From positions 215,695 to 279,694 of the forward strand of contig JAODTK010002010.1 in the NCBI GenBank assembly GCA_026419785.1: 64,000 nt of DNA, in the 5' to 3' direction. A model generated the notes under the pieces. That model was not told where the DNA came from. It ran no database searches and worked only from the letters and a program-made list of their open reading frames with translations. The translations under genes and the position numbers were made by a program. Position 1 is the stretch's first letter, and each line of letters begins with the position of its first letter. Below are positions 22,408 to 33,250 of this stretch, in pieces. The DNA comes from Sclerodactyla briareus (taxonomy: Eukaryota > Echinodermata > Holothuroidea > Dendrochirotida > Sclerodactylidae).

Positions 22408-23038
22408 CAGGGTTGTCCAACCTTTTGCAGAGGATGCCCAGTGGAATATTATGATGACGGAAGGGCGCAGAAACCTCTTTTCGAATGAGTCAAGGCAGCC
22501 AAATGTGATCACTGCGGCTTAGGCACCTGATGCATTATTTCTTCCTGGTAAAACTGATGAACAAAGTTTCGGTCGAAAAAATGATGGTGTGAGGCAGAAT
22601 ATCCGCGGCGGAACTTTTTTCAAATAGGATTATTTTTCAGTTATTGACTAATTATTCCTTTAACTGTTCCCTAGTGATGTTCATCATAATTGCTAGGAAT
22701 GTTTTGTTTGGGATGGTTATTTGCGACATTGGTATTCCATGTATACTGCGTCTCTTTTTGACATTGAGCAGGCTCTAATGCAAAAGTTTGTCCAGGGGGG
22801 TTTCTTTCTGAGATTTAGCGAACTAAGTAGCCCTATCTCTCCTGGTCAAAAAATGCGTCTTTAATGGCCCTTTCAGATGCAGAATAAAATAGCTTCAAAT
22901 TTGGCAGAAAAGCTCTTTTTTTTTTTACAAACAAATCCGACCTGGGTCGGGGCAGACTGTAGAGCATCTCTGGTAGGGCCTGACCACAACACTGCGGCAG
23001 GCCGGACTGTGCCTGGGGCCGTAAGGTTGGACAACCTG
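22408..23038. mobile_element. hAT-like MITE
   Basis: The left terminus CAGGGTTGTCCAACCTT (22408-22424) is mirrored by AAGGTTGGACAACCTG ending near 23038. A CAGGG...CCTG terminus of this kind is typical of hAT non-autonomous elements. The flanks share CTAAGA (left ACTAAGA, right TCTAAGA), compatible with a decayed 8-bp target duplication. At about 630 bases with no transposase it must have been mobilised in trans. It lies in intron 2 of the MADF gene. Confidence 0.72.
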
Positions 23039-25071
23039 AATCTAAGAGGATAACTCTTACCCAACCAGATTTTCTAAGGAAGCCGAATGGTTCGGCCAGT
23101 TATCACATGATTATCATAAATATGTAGTGGATTGTCATCAGTGACCAATGGAACCTCATGTGGTAGGAGTTCAAGAATTTGAAGTTGGCGGTCGTCTACG
23201 TGCCCTCCTCGAATCAGGAAAGGTTATTTTATCCACAATGAATCATGTATAATATTTCTTGCATTTGTGATGACTCCACAGGCCCTGGTCTAACTGGCCT
23301 TATTGTGTTTGGGTAACTCCAATAGCGCCTCCTTCGATTTTTTTTTTTCCAACCAAAGCGCCCCCAGGCTCCTCAGGTTCCAAGAAAGTGGTCAGGTCCT
23401 ACAGTTCACTTGAGCTTTCTTCAGAGGGGTTTGTAAAGTAGTGTTCCTGGGAGCAGTTGGGATTGGTTACACCCCTGTCTCGATATCATCCGAGCACTAT
23501 TCAAGACAAAGAAGGCATGTTTTATTGCCAGCAGTGCTCATCCACAATCATAAGCCAGGGTTCCCTTGATGAGCCTCTGGCTTCCTGAACCTGTTGGAGT
23601 GCAATTCAAAATCATCATTAAAATCAATTGAATCAAATGAATAAGAAGGATATGGTGTTACTTGATGCTACTTTTATCGCCGGGCAACTACCCAAATTTA
23701 TGATGTATAATGCAAGAAGAAGTAGCTACCTGGCTCGGACTAGATCCTGATAAAAAATTTCAAGCAGGCATTGGAATGTGGCACTCTGATTTGATTTGAA
23801 ATTTCCAAACTCACATGCCATTCCTTGATTATTTTAATTGTGACAATGTTTGTCCTTTGTAGTTGGCACTGAGAATTGTTCCTGTTGTGTCTGTGAGGTT
23901 TTGGTCCGGGCAGCAAATCCAGGGAACAACATTGGATGTCAGCAAACAGGTGACTTTAGCCCATGACGCCCTCTGAGCCGAGGCATGGTCACAACCTTGA
24001 TCCTGTCCAAATGGCAATCAATTAGTAGCTTCAGTTGATATTGACCCCACGGTGCAAAACACATGACACCAATATTCATTCCTAATAGACCAGTCACTTG
24101 AACCGGCAGCACGTTTATCAGAACTTTTGTCAGAAATCGTCAAAAGACGATACCCAATTTCATAAAAATCTGTTCCAGACCCCCTGGTCCGATTTTCACT
24201 GGGCTGCCATTAAGACTAAAAGATCATGAAGTGGGAAAAGAAAACACAGGTGTGACTTTTATAGGGGCATGAGTCTTTAATCTATTGAATACAGGTGTAT
24301 GGTTCGCTTGATAGGTGGAAAAGAATAGTTTCACAATGGTTCAAGTTATGTACAACCTACTGTACATCGCTTGATAATCAAGTCATCAACATTGCCCAGT
24401 GCTGCCAAGATAGACATACTAACAAAGCGCTGTACCTGAGAGGGGCCCTTGATTCCCTGCAAGCCACACACCACATCACATACATCCATAAACACTATTC
24501 ACCGATTGTACACTAAGCCCAAAGTGTTATCTACTGTACCTTGCTCAGCTCAGCACTGTGATTTTGTCACTATTGATGTACTGGTAATATTGCTGTCTCA
24601 GTTCTTTATTTTTTTTTTTTTAATCACAAGCCCATACACGAGGAAAGCTACTTCTAATGCCAATTGCGGCATAGCCTCCCCGGCTAGTCGCTTCGTGGTT
24701 TCCCCAATACTCTGCTGGGTCCCGTGGTGTCCATTCAGCTCAGATTGTGATGGAGTCTTAGTACCAAACACAAGATGTCCTTCGAACACCATGTCCGGTC
24801 CTTACTGCAATTTTTTGTGAAAAATTAAAATGGTAAGTTCTATGATTCATCTCGTGCCATATCAGGGGTTATGATAAACTTGTGAAAGAATCCTAAAGCC
24901 TATTGGCTTTTCTGTTGATTATAATGTACATGACTGACCTGGTGGGGGGTGGGGCAGCCTTGCTGAATAGAGGCCTTTTATTCCCTGAGGATAAAATATT
25001 GGAGTACCTTATGCTTTCAATCGTTTCCCACATTTGGCTAACTAGCTATTTGTTTGTTGTTGTTCTTCCAG
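23039..25071. other. Intron 2, distal part
   Basis: Homopolymer T runs (22917, 23338, 24608) and scattered short frames only. A pyrimidine-rich tract (GTTGTTGTTCTTCCAG) at its end forms the acceptor for the next exon. Confidence 0.4.
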
Positions 25072-25420
25072 TCCAACTGACTACAACAGTTCCGTCTTGG
25101 ACAACCCAGGCCTCCGAAACCAATCTTGGGACACACAACCAGTCCGCCAAGACTGAAGCGTCCCGGGAACACCCATAGACCAGCGCTTGAGATGCCTGGA
25201 GGTGATTGAATGGATCAGCCACCAGAACTATGGAGAAGATGAGTCAAAACCGCAAACCCAACCTGATGGCCGATGAATATTTTCCAGAGCTGTGCGAAAG
25301 AATGAAATTGATTGAACCACAGTACAAATCCTCTTTGAGGATGCAGATCAATCAACTGTTCTTCAATGCGGAGACAAAGATGGTTTTATCAATCCCGATA
25401 CTGCCTCTACCCTCTCAAAT
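25072..25420 (+). CDS. MADF-BESS protein, last exon with BESS motif (frameshifted)
   Basis: After the acceptor at 25071, the phase inherited from exon 2 reads a Ser/Asn/Gln-rich linker (SPTDYNSSVLDNPGLRNQSW) that meets a TGA at 25154. In the +1 frame, 25272-25379 reads DEYFPELCERMKLI then LRMQINQLFFNAETK. This fits the BESS motif: FL.S..P.LK.L......LK..I..L.F. BESS motifs mediate protein-protein contacts in MADF-BESS factors. The frame change may be a sequencing indel, a missed intron or a real lesion. Where the reading frame ends is not resolved. Confidence 0.6.
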
Positions 25421-25830
25421 TAACCATGCCTGTTGTCATCGCTACTACGGAGGATCCAGGATAGATTGGGCCTAAGGATTCAGATGCCCACCCCCTCCCA
25501 AGGATGAGCCCATGGGAGAGTTCAGACCACCCCCCATCTCTGATGGAATGAGCCAACAGGACAGTTGAGACCACCCCCCATCTCCGAGAGATGACAACAA
25601 GGACAGCTGATGTGTCCCAACCCCCCTCCAAAAAAGCCAATGGCCTTTTAACTACCCCTTCTGGTAGTGATGTGCTGATTGCAATGTCTGCTTGTACCTA
25701 CTGTGGTGCAGTGGTTTTTTACTTTGAGTCTTTCCAAGCCTGATCCACGAAGGCAACAATCGCCATGAATACGTGGTGTTCAGAAACCCGCACGGCCATT
25801 TCAGGTGTATCACTTGTAATCATCAGAACC
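25421..25830. other. Probable 3' region of the MADF-BESS gene
   Basis: Contains a duplicated block (AGACCACCCCCCATCTC at about 25525 and 25569, period near 44) that could be C-terminal coding or 3' UTR. No clear polyadenylation signal is assigned. Confidence 0.3.
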
Positions 25831-25834
25831 TCTT

Positions 25835-26380
25835 TTGAAGGAAGCACATTAAATTTTGATGTCTATTTGACCTCTGGTGACTTTGAATGCCCTACCTGTT
25901 GTTCAGGACCAACGTCCAAGTTTCGTTCAAATCCAACAAAGTTAGTAAAAAATCACCAATAACGCAAATTGACCTCTGGTGACCTTGAAATCACCGTCAT
26001 GTTTTCGGAACAACTTTTTTGTCCACAACCATTAAGTTTCGTGTGAATCGTACTAACTCTGTGTTTTCGCCAAAAAAAACACAAATTTGACCTCCTGTGA
26101 CCTTGAAATCACTGTCATGATTTTTGGGACCATTGTTTGTCCCGCCCACCAAGTTTCATGTAAATCTGTATTTTTGTGTAAAACCTGCAAAATAAAGAGC
26201 AGCAGTAATTCAGCGATGCCCACTCATCCAAGATTTTTCTAGGACATACTGTGTACCAAGTTTCAGAGCGGATAAAAAGAGTTTTGCGCTAACGCCTAAG
26301 TTTCCGGAGGTGGCAGCAGCGGCTGCCCCCCAAGACCATAATATCCCCGAACACTTGAAAGTGTTGCGGGGATATAATGA
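25835..26380 (-). mobile_element. Dispersed element family B, reverse copy with terminal hairpin
   Basis: Blocks alternate 'GACCTCTGGTGACCTTGAAAT' with 'AAGTTTCGT..AATC', then 'TTTTTCTAGGACATAC..TACC' and a GCAGCAGCGGC stub. It ends in a near-perfect inverted repeat at 26337-26379 (CCATAATATCCCCG..CGGGGATATAATG around AACACTT..AAGTGTT). Same family as 19150-19690 and 27866-28640. Confidence 0.65.
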
Positions 26381-26639
26381 TAGAACCTGTATTATGAATG
26401 TCTCTCATGGCAAGTCATTTGCTTGGGTCTCAGCTGACAGAGACTGAACTAACTCCGTAGGTTTTTGTAGAAATTTTAACACCTGCCTCTGTGTGACTGT
26501 CCAAAAGCAGACATTGACACTTCTGAATGTGGCGATTGATGTTTTACTTTTACCATTAGGGAAAAAGGACTGTGGGTAGTGTGTAATCCGTGGCCTCGTT
26601 TGCACTACCTTTTGGATACTGATAGATTCTTATTAGCAT

Positions 26640-26820
26640 GAAAGTGTGTGACTATATTCTTTCTCATGTAAGAGTTTCACTAAACTGTCACGATCGTAGA
26701 CTGGTTTTTGTCGTACCTGAGAGAAATTCAGAAGAGACCATAACATCACTTTGTTGTACGTACAGTTACTTACAATCTGTTTAGATTTTGGGCACAAAAG
26801 TCACTAACAAAGTAAGGTAA
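26640..26820 (+). repeat. Dispersed family C, left fragment, split by an insertion
   Basis: The sequence GGCACAAAAGTCA..AGTAAGG at 26791-26818 matches 41631-41660 (GGCACAAAAGTCAATT..AGTAAGGTTAAGC). It stops exactly where the TTAA-type element begins. The rest resumes after 27529 (TAGCCTAATTTGTTATTTT). Confidence 0.5.
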
Positions 26821-27326
26821 GAGCCGCGTTTCATGCATGCGTCAGCGTCTAAAATCGCTCATCGTTATTTTCAACTGAGCCGTGTTCCATGCACGCTTGA
26901 GCTGGCGGGGCGTTTTTTCTCGAATCGGTCATGTAGCGATTTTTTCCGCCCGCCTCGTGTCCGCGTGTATTTGTCGTAAGCCGTTTCCGGGATTTCCCTG
27001 CAATCTTACCAGCTTGTAGCCCGATAATGGAGAGTAGAGGACAATTTTATGTTTAAATTATGTTCCAAACAACATTAATAACTCTTTCAACACTAGGGAT
27101 GAGATTTTATACGAATGTCTCTATTTTTAACAGCCTACACCTTTGTGAACACATATTTACATGTTTAAACCATGGATATGTCCGTCTTTGCTAAGTAAAT
27201 CTCCAAAACCTGTCACTTGTGAGTTTTAATAGTGGGCCGTAATCGTTGACATTTAGAACAATGGTTTTCAGAGAATGAACACCGGTGTTTAGGTTTAAAC
27301 ACTAGTACTGCGTCCGGTGTTTGATA

Positions 27327-27367
<41 letters not shown>

Positions 27368-27529
27368 TTTAACACTAATAGTAGGCTACGTTAGTCCGAT
27401 ATAGCGCATATACAAACCAAAAGTGAGAGAGGTGTCGTGACTCAGGAATTCGAGAAAACCGCCCGCCCGCCAGCGGTGCATGGAACAGTCTTCCAAAAGC
27501 CCGCCCGCCCGCTGCATGGAAACGCCGCT
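26821..27529. mobile_element. TTAA-type MITE, family E copy 1
   Basis: About 709 bases with inverted ends GAGCCGCGTTTCATGCATGC and GCATGGAAACGCCGCT. Subterminal GGCGGGCGGGC blocks are paired with a second TGCATGGAA word, and a (TAA)n tract (27325-27364) lies inside. Copies 2 and 3 are at 29170-29902 and 63255-63835. Flanks read GTAA and TTAG, a decayed TTAA. No coding capacity. Confidence 0.7.
27325..27364. repeat. (TAA)n microsatellite in family E
   Basis: About 13 AAT/TAA units. The same internal position carries imperfect TAA repeats in the other two copies, so it belongs to the element. Confidence 0.9.
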
Positions 27530-27865
27530 TTAGCCTAATTTGTTATTTTTTTGTTTTGAGCTATTGTAAATTATAACAGCAAAAAGAGGAAAGTTTTAGT
27601 GAGGTGGTTGGCTTACAGGATTAGTAAGCAAGGTTGAATGATCAGAGTTTCGGCATTTTAAAATGTGCGAATAGTCTGATTTGCATAGTTAGATCAGAAT
27701 TACCAAATGAATAAGTTCCATCTTTTAATTCCAAATAGTTTCATAATGAATTCAGGCCACTGGAAGACTGGAAGTCATTTAATATCATGACTACTTTGCA
27801 AATTTGAAAGTTTGTCAGCTTTCCACGAAACTCAGTGAATGTGATGTGCTTTCAGTATAAATATT
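27530..27865. other. Unassigned stretch
   Basis: Right remainder of family C (first ~50 bases), then sequence with no recognised feature. Confidence 0.35.
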
Positions 27866-28640
27866 CCTCACTTCGGGGATATTATGGTTTTTGGCCTCGC
27901 CGCGTCCGCCGCCGCGTCGCCGCCGCGTCCGCCGCCGCGTCCGCCGCCGCGTCCGCCGCCGCGTCCGCCGCCGCGTCCGCCGCGTTTCTTGTTAGCGCAA
28001 TAACTCTCCAACACTTTGTCCGTTTGAGCTGAACTTGGCACACATGTCCGCCTTAGTGAAATCTCGGATGAGTTCAAAAGTGGGCGTCGCCACATTAACG
28101 GGATCCGCTAATTTGCATAATTTCCACGATTGGAAGATTTCCCTGTTAGCGCAATAACTTTTTAATGCTTTATCCGATTGATCTGAAACTTGGTACACTT
28201 GTCCGCCCGAGTGAAATCTCGGATGAGTTCGGAAGTGGGCATCGCTGCAATGCTAATTTGCATAATTTTCGCTAAAATTTCAAGTTAGTCGGATTTGAAT
28301 GAAACTTGATGGGTAGGGAGTATAGTTGATCCCGAAAATGTGGAGGTCATTTCAAGGTCATCAAAGGTCAAATTTGCGAAATTTAGGCGATTTTACAAAC
28401 TTTGTCGGATTTGAACGAAACTTGGTGGATGGGGGCTACATTGTTCCTCACAAAGTCATTTCAAAGCCCATCATGGTGTCAAATTTGCATAATTCATTTG
28501 CTATTAACACCTATGGATTACAACAACAAAACTTGGTGAATGAAGTTTATCTTGGTTTCCGACCAAATGGGGGTCTTTATGGGGTGGTAGATTCTTCTTC
28601 CCAATGATTGCTCAAAAGTGGGGATATAACACGTGGGCGG
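27866..28640 (+). mobile_element. Dispersed element family B, forward copy
   Basis: Begins CTTCGGGGATATTATGG, then a GC-rich minisatellite. Two 'GTTAGCGCAATAACT..TTGTCCG' blocks follow, then alternating 'GAACGAAACTTGGTGG' and 'TCAAATTTGCATAATT' blocks, ending CCCAATGATTGC..GGGGATATAAC. The order mirrors the reverse copies at 19150 and 25835. Non-coding. Confidence 0.7.
27897..27990. repeat. 12-base GC-rich minisatellite
   Basis: The unit GTCCGCCGCCGC repeats about seven times with small variants. The equivalent position in the other family B copies holds only a short GCCGCTGCTG-type stub, so the array expanded in this copy. It encodes poly-Ala in one frame, which is not a protein. Confidence 0.9.
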
Positions 28641-28662
28641 TTTAACCCGCCTACACATGTCT
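28629..28662. repeat. Near-palindrome GGCGGTTTAACCCGCC with CACGTG/CACATG arms
   Basis: The core at 28636-28651 is flanked by ACACGTG on one side and CACATGT on the other. The reverse complement of this core, GGCGGGTTAAACCGCC, recurs at 63102. It sits immediately after the family B end. Confidence 0.6.
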
Positions 28663-29165
28663 ATTTCGAAAAGGGACTTGTTGTTGGTGATCGTTCAATT
28701 TGTCTTATGTGCACAATTTTTGCAGTTTTCGAGATTTCCCTGAAGCTTGGCAGATGTTATTCACCTTCGTTTCTGAGAATTTGTTGTAAGAGGAAGCGGT
28801 CACTACATGTCGAAGTCAAATAGTGTGTATAATGAAGGTGGTGGGACTTGGGTAAAGCATGATTGAGGGGTTGACCATCTATAGCCACTATATGATGTTT
28901 CAAAGTCTGCCGGTCATTTCTACTAACTACTTTGTGAAAACAAAACTGAATCCTTAACAACCACTGATGTGATGTGAAACACAAGACAGGCTGTTGAGCG
29001 GCCCCACTCGTAATAGAGAATGCATACTGAATAAATTTCAACATCCCCATCCCCTCCGCCGCCATCATACCTGCCCACTAACACTACTTGCCATATGCTC
29101 GATTCTATCAGGGGTATGATCAACTCTCCTTGGTTGAAGGAGTATGCGAGGCTTTTGTCTCTCTG
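28663..29165. other. Unassigned stretch
   Basis: Overlapping - strand frames (28757-29123) lack any domain. No gene is called. Confidence 0.35.
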
Positions 29166-29906
29166 TTAAGCCCCGTTACATGGCTACGCGGCGGGCGGGC
29201 GCGTCTTAAAATCGCTCATCGTATTTCAATGGAGCTGTTCCATGCACGCGGGCGGGCAGTTTTCTGCGAAGCGGTCATGTAGCGATTTTTTTCCGCCCGC
29301 CCGACGTGCCCGCGTGGTATTTCGTAATCAATTCTCGTGGATTTCCCTGCCACAATCTTACCGGCTTGTAGCCGGATAATGGGGAGTAAAGGACAATTTT
29401 ATGTTTAAATTATGTTCCAAACAACATTCCTAACTGTTGCAACACTAGGGATGATATTTTATACGATTTTGTCATATCAACGGTCAGACACCTTTTGAAC
29501 CACATATTTACATGGTTTTAAACCTGATCTGTCAAGTAGTTGTAATTAAATCGCAAAACAGTCACTTGTGAAGTTAATGGTGCGGACCGTAATCGTGACT
29601 TAAGAACAATGGTTTTCAGAAAATAAACACCGGTGTTAGGTTTGAAAACATAGTATGGTCGGTGTTTGAGTAAAATAATAATATCATTAATAATAGAATA
29701 AAAATAATAACAACAATAATAATAACAATAATAATATAGTAGGAAAATCCGTTCTTATATAGCGCATATACACCCTAAAAGTGAGAGACAAGAGGAGAAG
29801 AGGTGCGTGACCAAACGCCCGCCCCGCCCGCCCGCCCGCGTGCATGGAAAAGAGTCTTCCAAAACGACCGCCCGCCCGCCCGCGTGCATGGAAAACGCGG
29901 CTTTAA
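29166..29906. mobile_element. TTAA-flanked MITE, family E copy 2
   Basis: The element (29170-29902, 733 bases) is bounded by an intact TTAA on each side (29166-29169 and 29903-29906). Left end GCCCCGTTACATGG and right end CCATGGAAAACGCGGCT-like sequence are inverted and followed inward by (GGGC)n blocks and a second TGCATGGAAA. The centre matches copy 1 (CTTACCGGCTTGTAGCCGGATAATGG-like core). TTAA duplication is used by piggyBac and Kolobok transposases. Which one is not decidable here. Confidence 0.75.
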
Positions 29907-31492
29907 TTCATGACGAAATTCAAGAATGACTATAGGCCCACTAAAGAGATCAAAAACAGCATACCATATTCAAATTGCTAGTTTTCGCTGAGGCTGATGA
30001 ACCCTGGCTTCGGACCGTAGTGGCCAAGATCGTGAGATGAGGAAAATCATTCTGTTGTCAGCCAAAAGTTTTTCTCCGCCTAAAATTCTGGTGTCAAGAT
30101 CTCAGGTCGTTTACAAGTTTGGTAGACGGTACTTTTTCAGTTCGAAATCGTGCAACCACCACCTATGTGTTCGTTAATACTTCGTTTGTATTGAAATGAA
30201 AAAGTGAGTGCAGAGAAACAAAAAAGAGAAGAAGTAATCGAGGAACAATATTGAACTTTACAGTTTATTGGCAGGGCAAATATAAACGATTTAGATATTG
30301 CTATTTCATGGGTTTATGGGGACAATGGTCATGTTACGAGTTCAAAGCCTAATACATTGGTCTAACACTGGGTCTGGATACAACATCCTTTTGCAAGGTA
30401 TTGATTTCACACTTTGATTGGGGGGGGATCTATGCCTATTGCACAATTATTGTGCAATAGGTTTTCTGAGTGTGTGCTGGACTACCTACACTTTATTTAT
30501 TTTGGTTTTCTTTTTTGGACTACCTACACTTTATTTATTCTGGTTTTTCAACCTAAAATGCACAACACTAGAATGTTATTTCATCAGAATAAATGGCAAA
30601 AGATATCAACTCCTGAGGGAACTTGTAATTTCATAAATGATGGACTCTTCAAGGAGAAAAATTAACTTTCAGATGTCGAGTGAAGAAGAAAAAAATATGG
30701 TCGGGCTGTAAAGGTGTAATGTCACTTTTATTGCTCGATATCATGTTGCAGTTTTGGAATATACGTGGAGGAGAAGGCAGTCAACAATACTTTATTTTGT
30801 TACGGTTTCCATAGCATTGCCAGAATGTCGTCTATTGGGTAGGGTTGGACCAATATCCATATTTCACTATTGTCAAGTTCTATAGTCCTTCCCTCTTTTG
30901 CCCACTTAGCAACAATTTAGTACTTCATACTTTAGAAATCTTGTTTCCTAACTTCTATAAGATTGGAAGCAGTCAACATGCATTAGTTGCAGGTTTCGTA
31001 CGCAATATCTAATTTTCCATGTTAATGGGAGGAACAGTATTCATTTTTTATACTGTAAATAAATATTTGTAAATATAAAGAAGTTATATCAGTTTTAAAA
31101 CATGTTGTTTGCGGGGGATAATTCTTGATCGCGAATAACTCGATCTGTAAGCAAGTACAAGAGAATGGCAACCCGTTGGATGGAGGCCAGCTTTTCTGAA
31201 TATTGTGTTCGTGTCATGCAATTGATGAAAGTGAGACCATCTTTACTAGTGAGATAGCAGCGTCTACACCAGAGCTTCACCAGCTGGCAGCCTACTCTGG
31301 TTGCGCACAGGTCAATTTGGCCAAAAACAATGAGGCTGATGTATTGGCATGGGTGCACATCCCACTGGGGATCGGTAGGAAATATACCCCCACGCTTTTT
31401 GACGATTCTCCCATTGACTACAATTTTCACATGTCATGTTTTCGAAGGCACATTACCCCCCCCCCCTCCCCTCCCCATGAACTTTTTGATTC
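29907..31492. other. Unassigned stretch with small repeats
   Basis: Holds a 38-base direct repeat (GGACTACCTACACTTTATTT at 30479 and 30517) and the palindrome listed next. Frames at 30414-30665 and 31095-31517 have no domain. Confidence 0.35.
30436..30460. repeat. Perfect 25-base palindrome
   Basis: CTATTGCACAAT and ATTGTGCAATAG flank a single T. The arms are exact. ATTGCACAAT resembles C/EBP-type half-site pairs, but there is no nearby gene to support a regulatory role. Confidence 0.8.
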
Positions 31493-33250
31493 CTTGACGA
31501 AGTCAAGAGGAATCTAGCAGTCACGTAGTGTGTGTGTGTGCGTGTTGTGTGTGTAATTGTGTGTGGGTGTGTATGTGTGTGGGTGACGCCCAGCGTGTAA
31601 CATGACTTTTTGAACTGATCAGGTTGAAAGTAGGTCGGATCATCCTTGGTATGTGTGTTCCCCATGATGAGTACATGAACCCTATTGTTTTGGGTCAGGT
31701 CAGAGGTCATCTGAGGTCACCAGAGGTCGAAGTCTGAAAACCTGTAAACACAATAAGTCCAGAATGGTTGGTCTGATCAAGTTGAAATTTGGTGTATAGC
31801 TTCTTATGGGGAGTACATGAACCCTATTGTTTTTGGTTCAGGTGGGCGTGAATTTTGGTCAAAAATAGAAAATTTGTGAAAATTTGATATTTTGGCCAAT
31901 GTTGGCTTGTAAACACAATAACTCGACTCCACCTGGATGGATGAAGCTCATACTTGGAATGTGTGTTCCCCATGATGAGTACATGAACCCTATTGTTTTG
32001 GGTCAGGTCAGAGGTCATCTGAGGTCACCAGAGGTCGAAGTCTGAAAACCTTGTAAACACAATAAGTCCAGAATGGTTGGTCTGATCAAGTTGAAATTTG
32101 GTGTATGGCTTTCTTATGGGGAGTACATGAACCCTATTGTTTTTGGTTCAGGTGGGCGTGAATTTTGGTCAAAAATAGAAAATTTGTGAAAATTTGATAT
32201 TTTGGCCAATGTTGGCTTGTAAACACGATAACTCAACCCCACCCGATGGATGAAGCTCAAACTTGGATGTGTGTTCCCCATGATGGTACATGACCCTATT
32301 ATTGTGGGGTCAGGGAAGAGGTCACTGGGTCACTGGCGGTCAAGTCTGCAAAACCTTGTAAAAACGATAGGTCCAGAATGGTGAGTCAGAGCAAGTTGAA
32401 TTTTGTGTATAGCTTTTATGGGAGTACAGAACCCTAGTGTTGTTGGTTCAGGTCGGGGTGTGAATTTGCGTCAAAAATTGAGAAAATTTTACATTTTAGC
32501 CAATTTTGTTTTGTAATCACGATAACTCGTCTCCACCCAGATGGATGAAGCTCATACTTGGTATGTGTGTCCCCATGATGAGTACATGAACCTTTGTTTT
32601 GGGGTCAGGTCAGAGGGTCATCTGAGGTCACAGAGGGGTCGAAGTTTCTGAAAACCTTGTTAAAAATGAAAGTCGGGAATGGTTGGTCTGATAAGTGAAA
32701 CAGGGTAGAGCTTTCTTATGGGGAGAGTACAGGAACCTATTGTTTCTGGTTCCAGGTGGGTGAATTTTGGTCGAAAATTTGATTTATTTGATATTTGGCC
32801 AATGTTGGCTTGTAAACACAATAACACTACCCCACCTGAATGGAGCTCATATGGAAGGTGTTGTCCCCATGATGATTACATGAACCCTATTGTTTTGGGG
32901 TGTCAGGTCCAGAGTCATCTGAGGTCACCAGCATTCAAAGTCTGAAAAAACCTTGTAAACATGATAAGTCCAGAACGGTTGGTCTGATAGGTTTGAAATT
33001 AGGGGTATCTTTCTTATGGGGAGTACAGGAACCCTATTGTTCTTGGGTAACAAGGGTTGGAGGTGGGAATGAGGCTCATAAAAACCAGGTTTTGTATTCC
33101 CCATGATGAGTACATGAACACCCTATTGTTTTGGGGTCAGGTCGGAGGTCATCTAAGGTTACCAGAGTTCAAGTCTGAAAACCTTGTGAAAGTTAGTGTG
33201 TAGCTTTCTTTACAAGGGTACAGGAACCCTATTAGTTGGTAAAGATAGGA
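31493..33250 (+). repeat. ~300-bp tandem array, family D
   Basis: It begins with the module CTTGACGAAGTCAAGAGGA (31493-31511) and a (GT)n tract (31525-31585). Units follow, anchored by CCCCATGATG..TACATGAACC at about 31671, 31979, 32286, 32582, 32876 and 33110, with periods of 308, 307, 296, 294 and 234. Units 1-2 are almost identical. Units 3-6 are peppered with single-base gaps. Typical blocks are 'GGTCAGAGGTCATCTGAGG', 'AAGTCCAGAATGGTTGG' and 'TTGGTCAAAAATAGAAAATT'. Non-coding. Confidence 0.85.

Noticed and set aside
26337-26379. Helitron 3' end (hairpin plus CTRR)
   Set aside because: A hairpin is present but there is no CTRR after it and no TC at a partner 5' end, so Helitron was not called.
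27835-28095. Alanine- or glycine-rich frames on both strands
   Set aside because: Translation of the 12-base GC-rich minisatellite inside a family B element.
31493-33250. Considered a CRISPR array
   Set aside because: Units are ~300 bases without a repeat-spacer pattern, and the sequence is eukaryotic.
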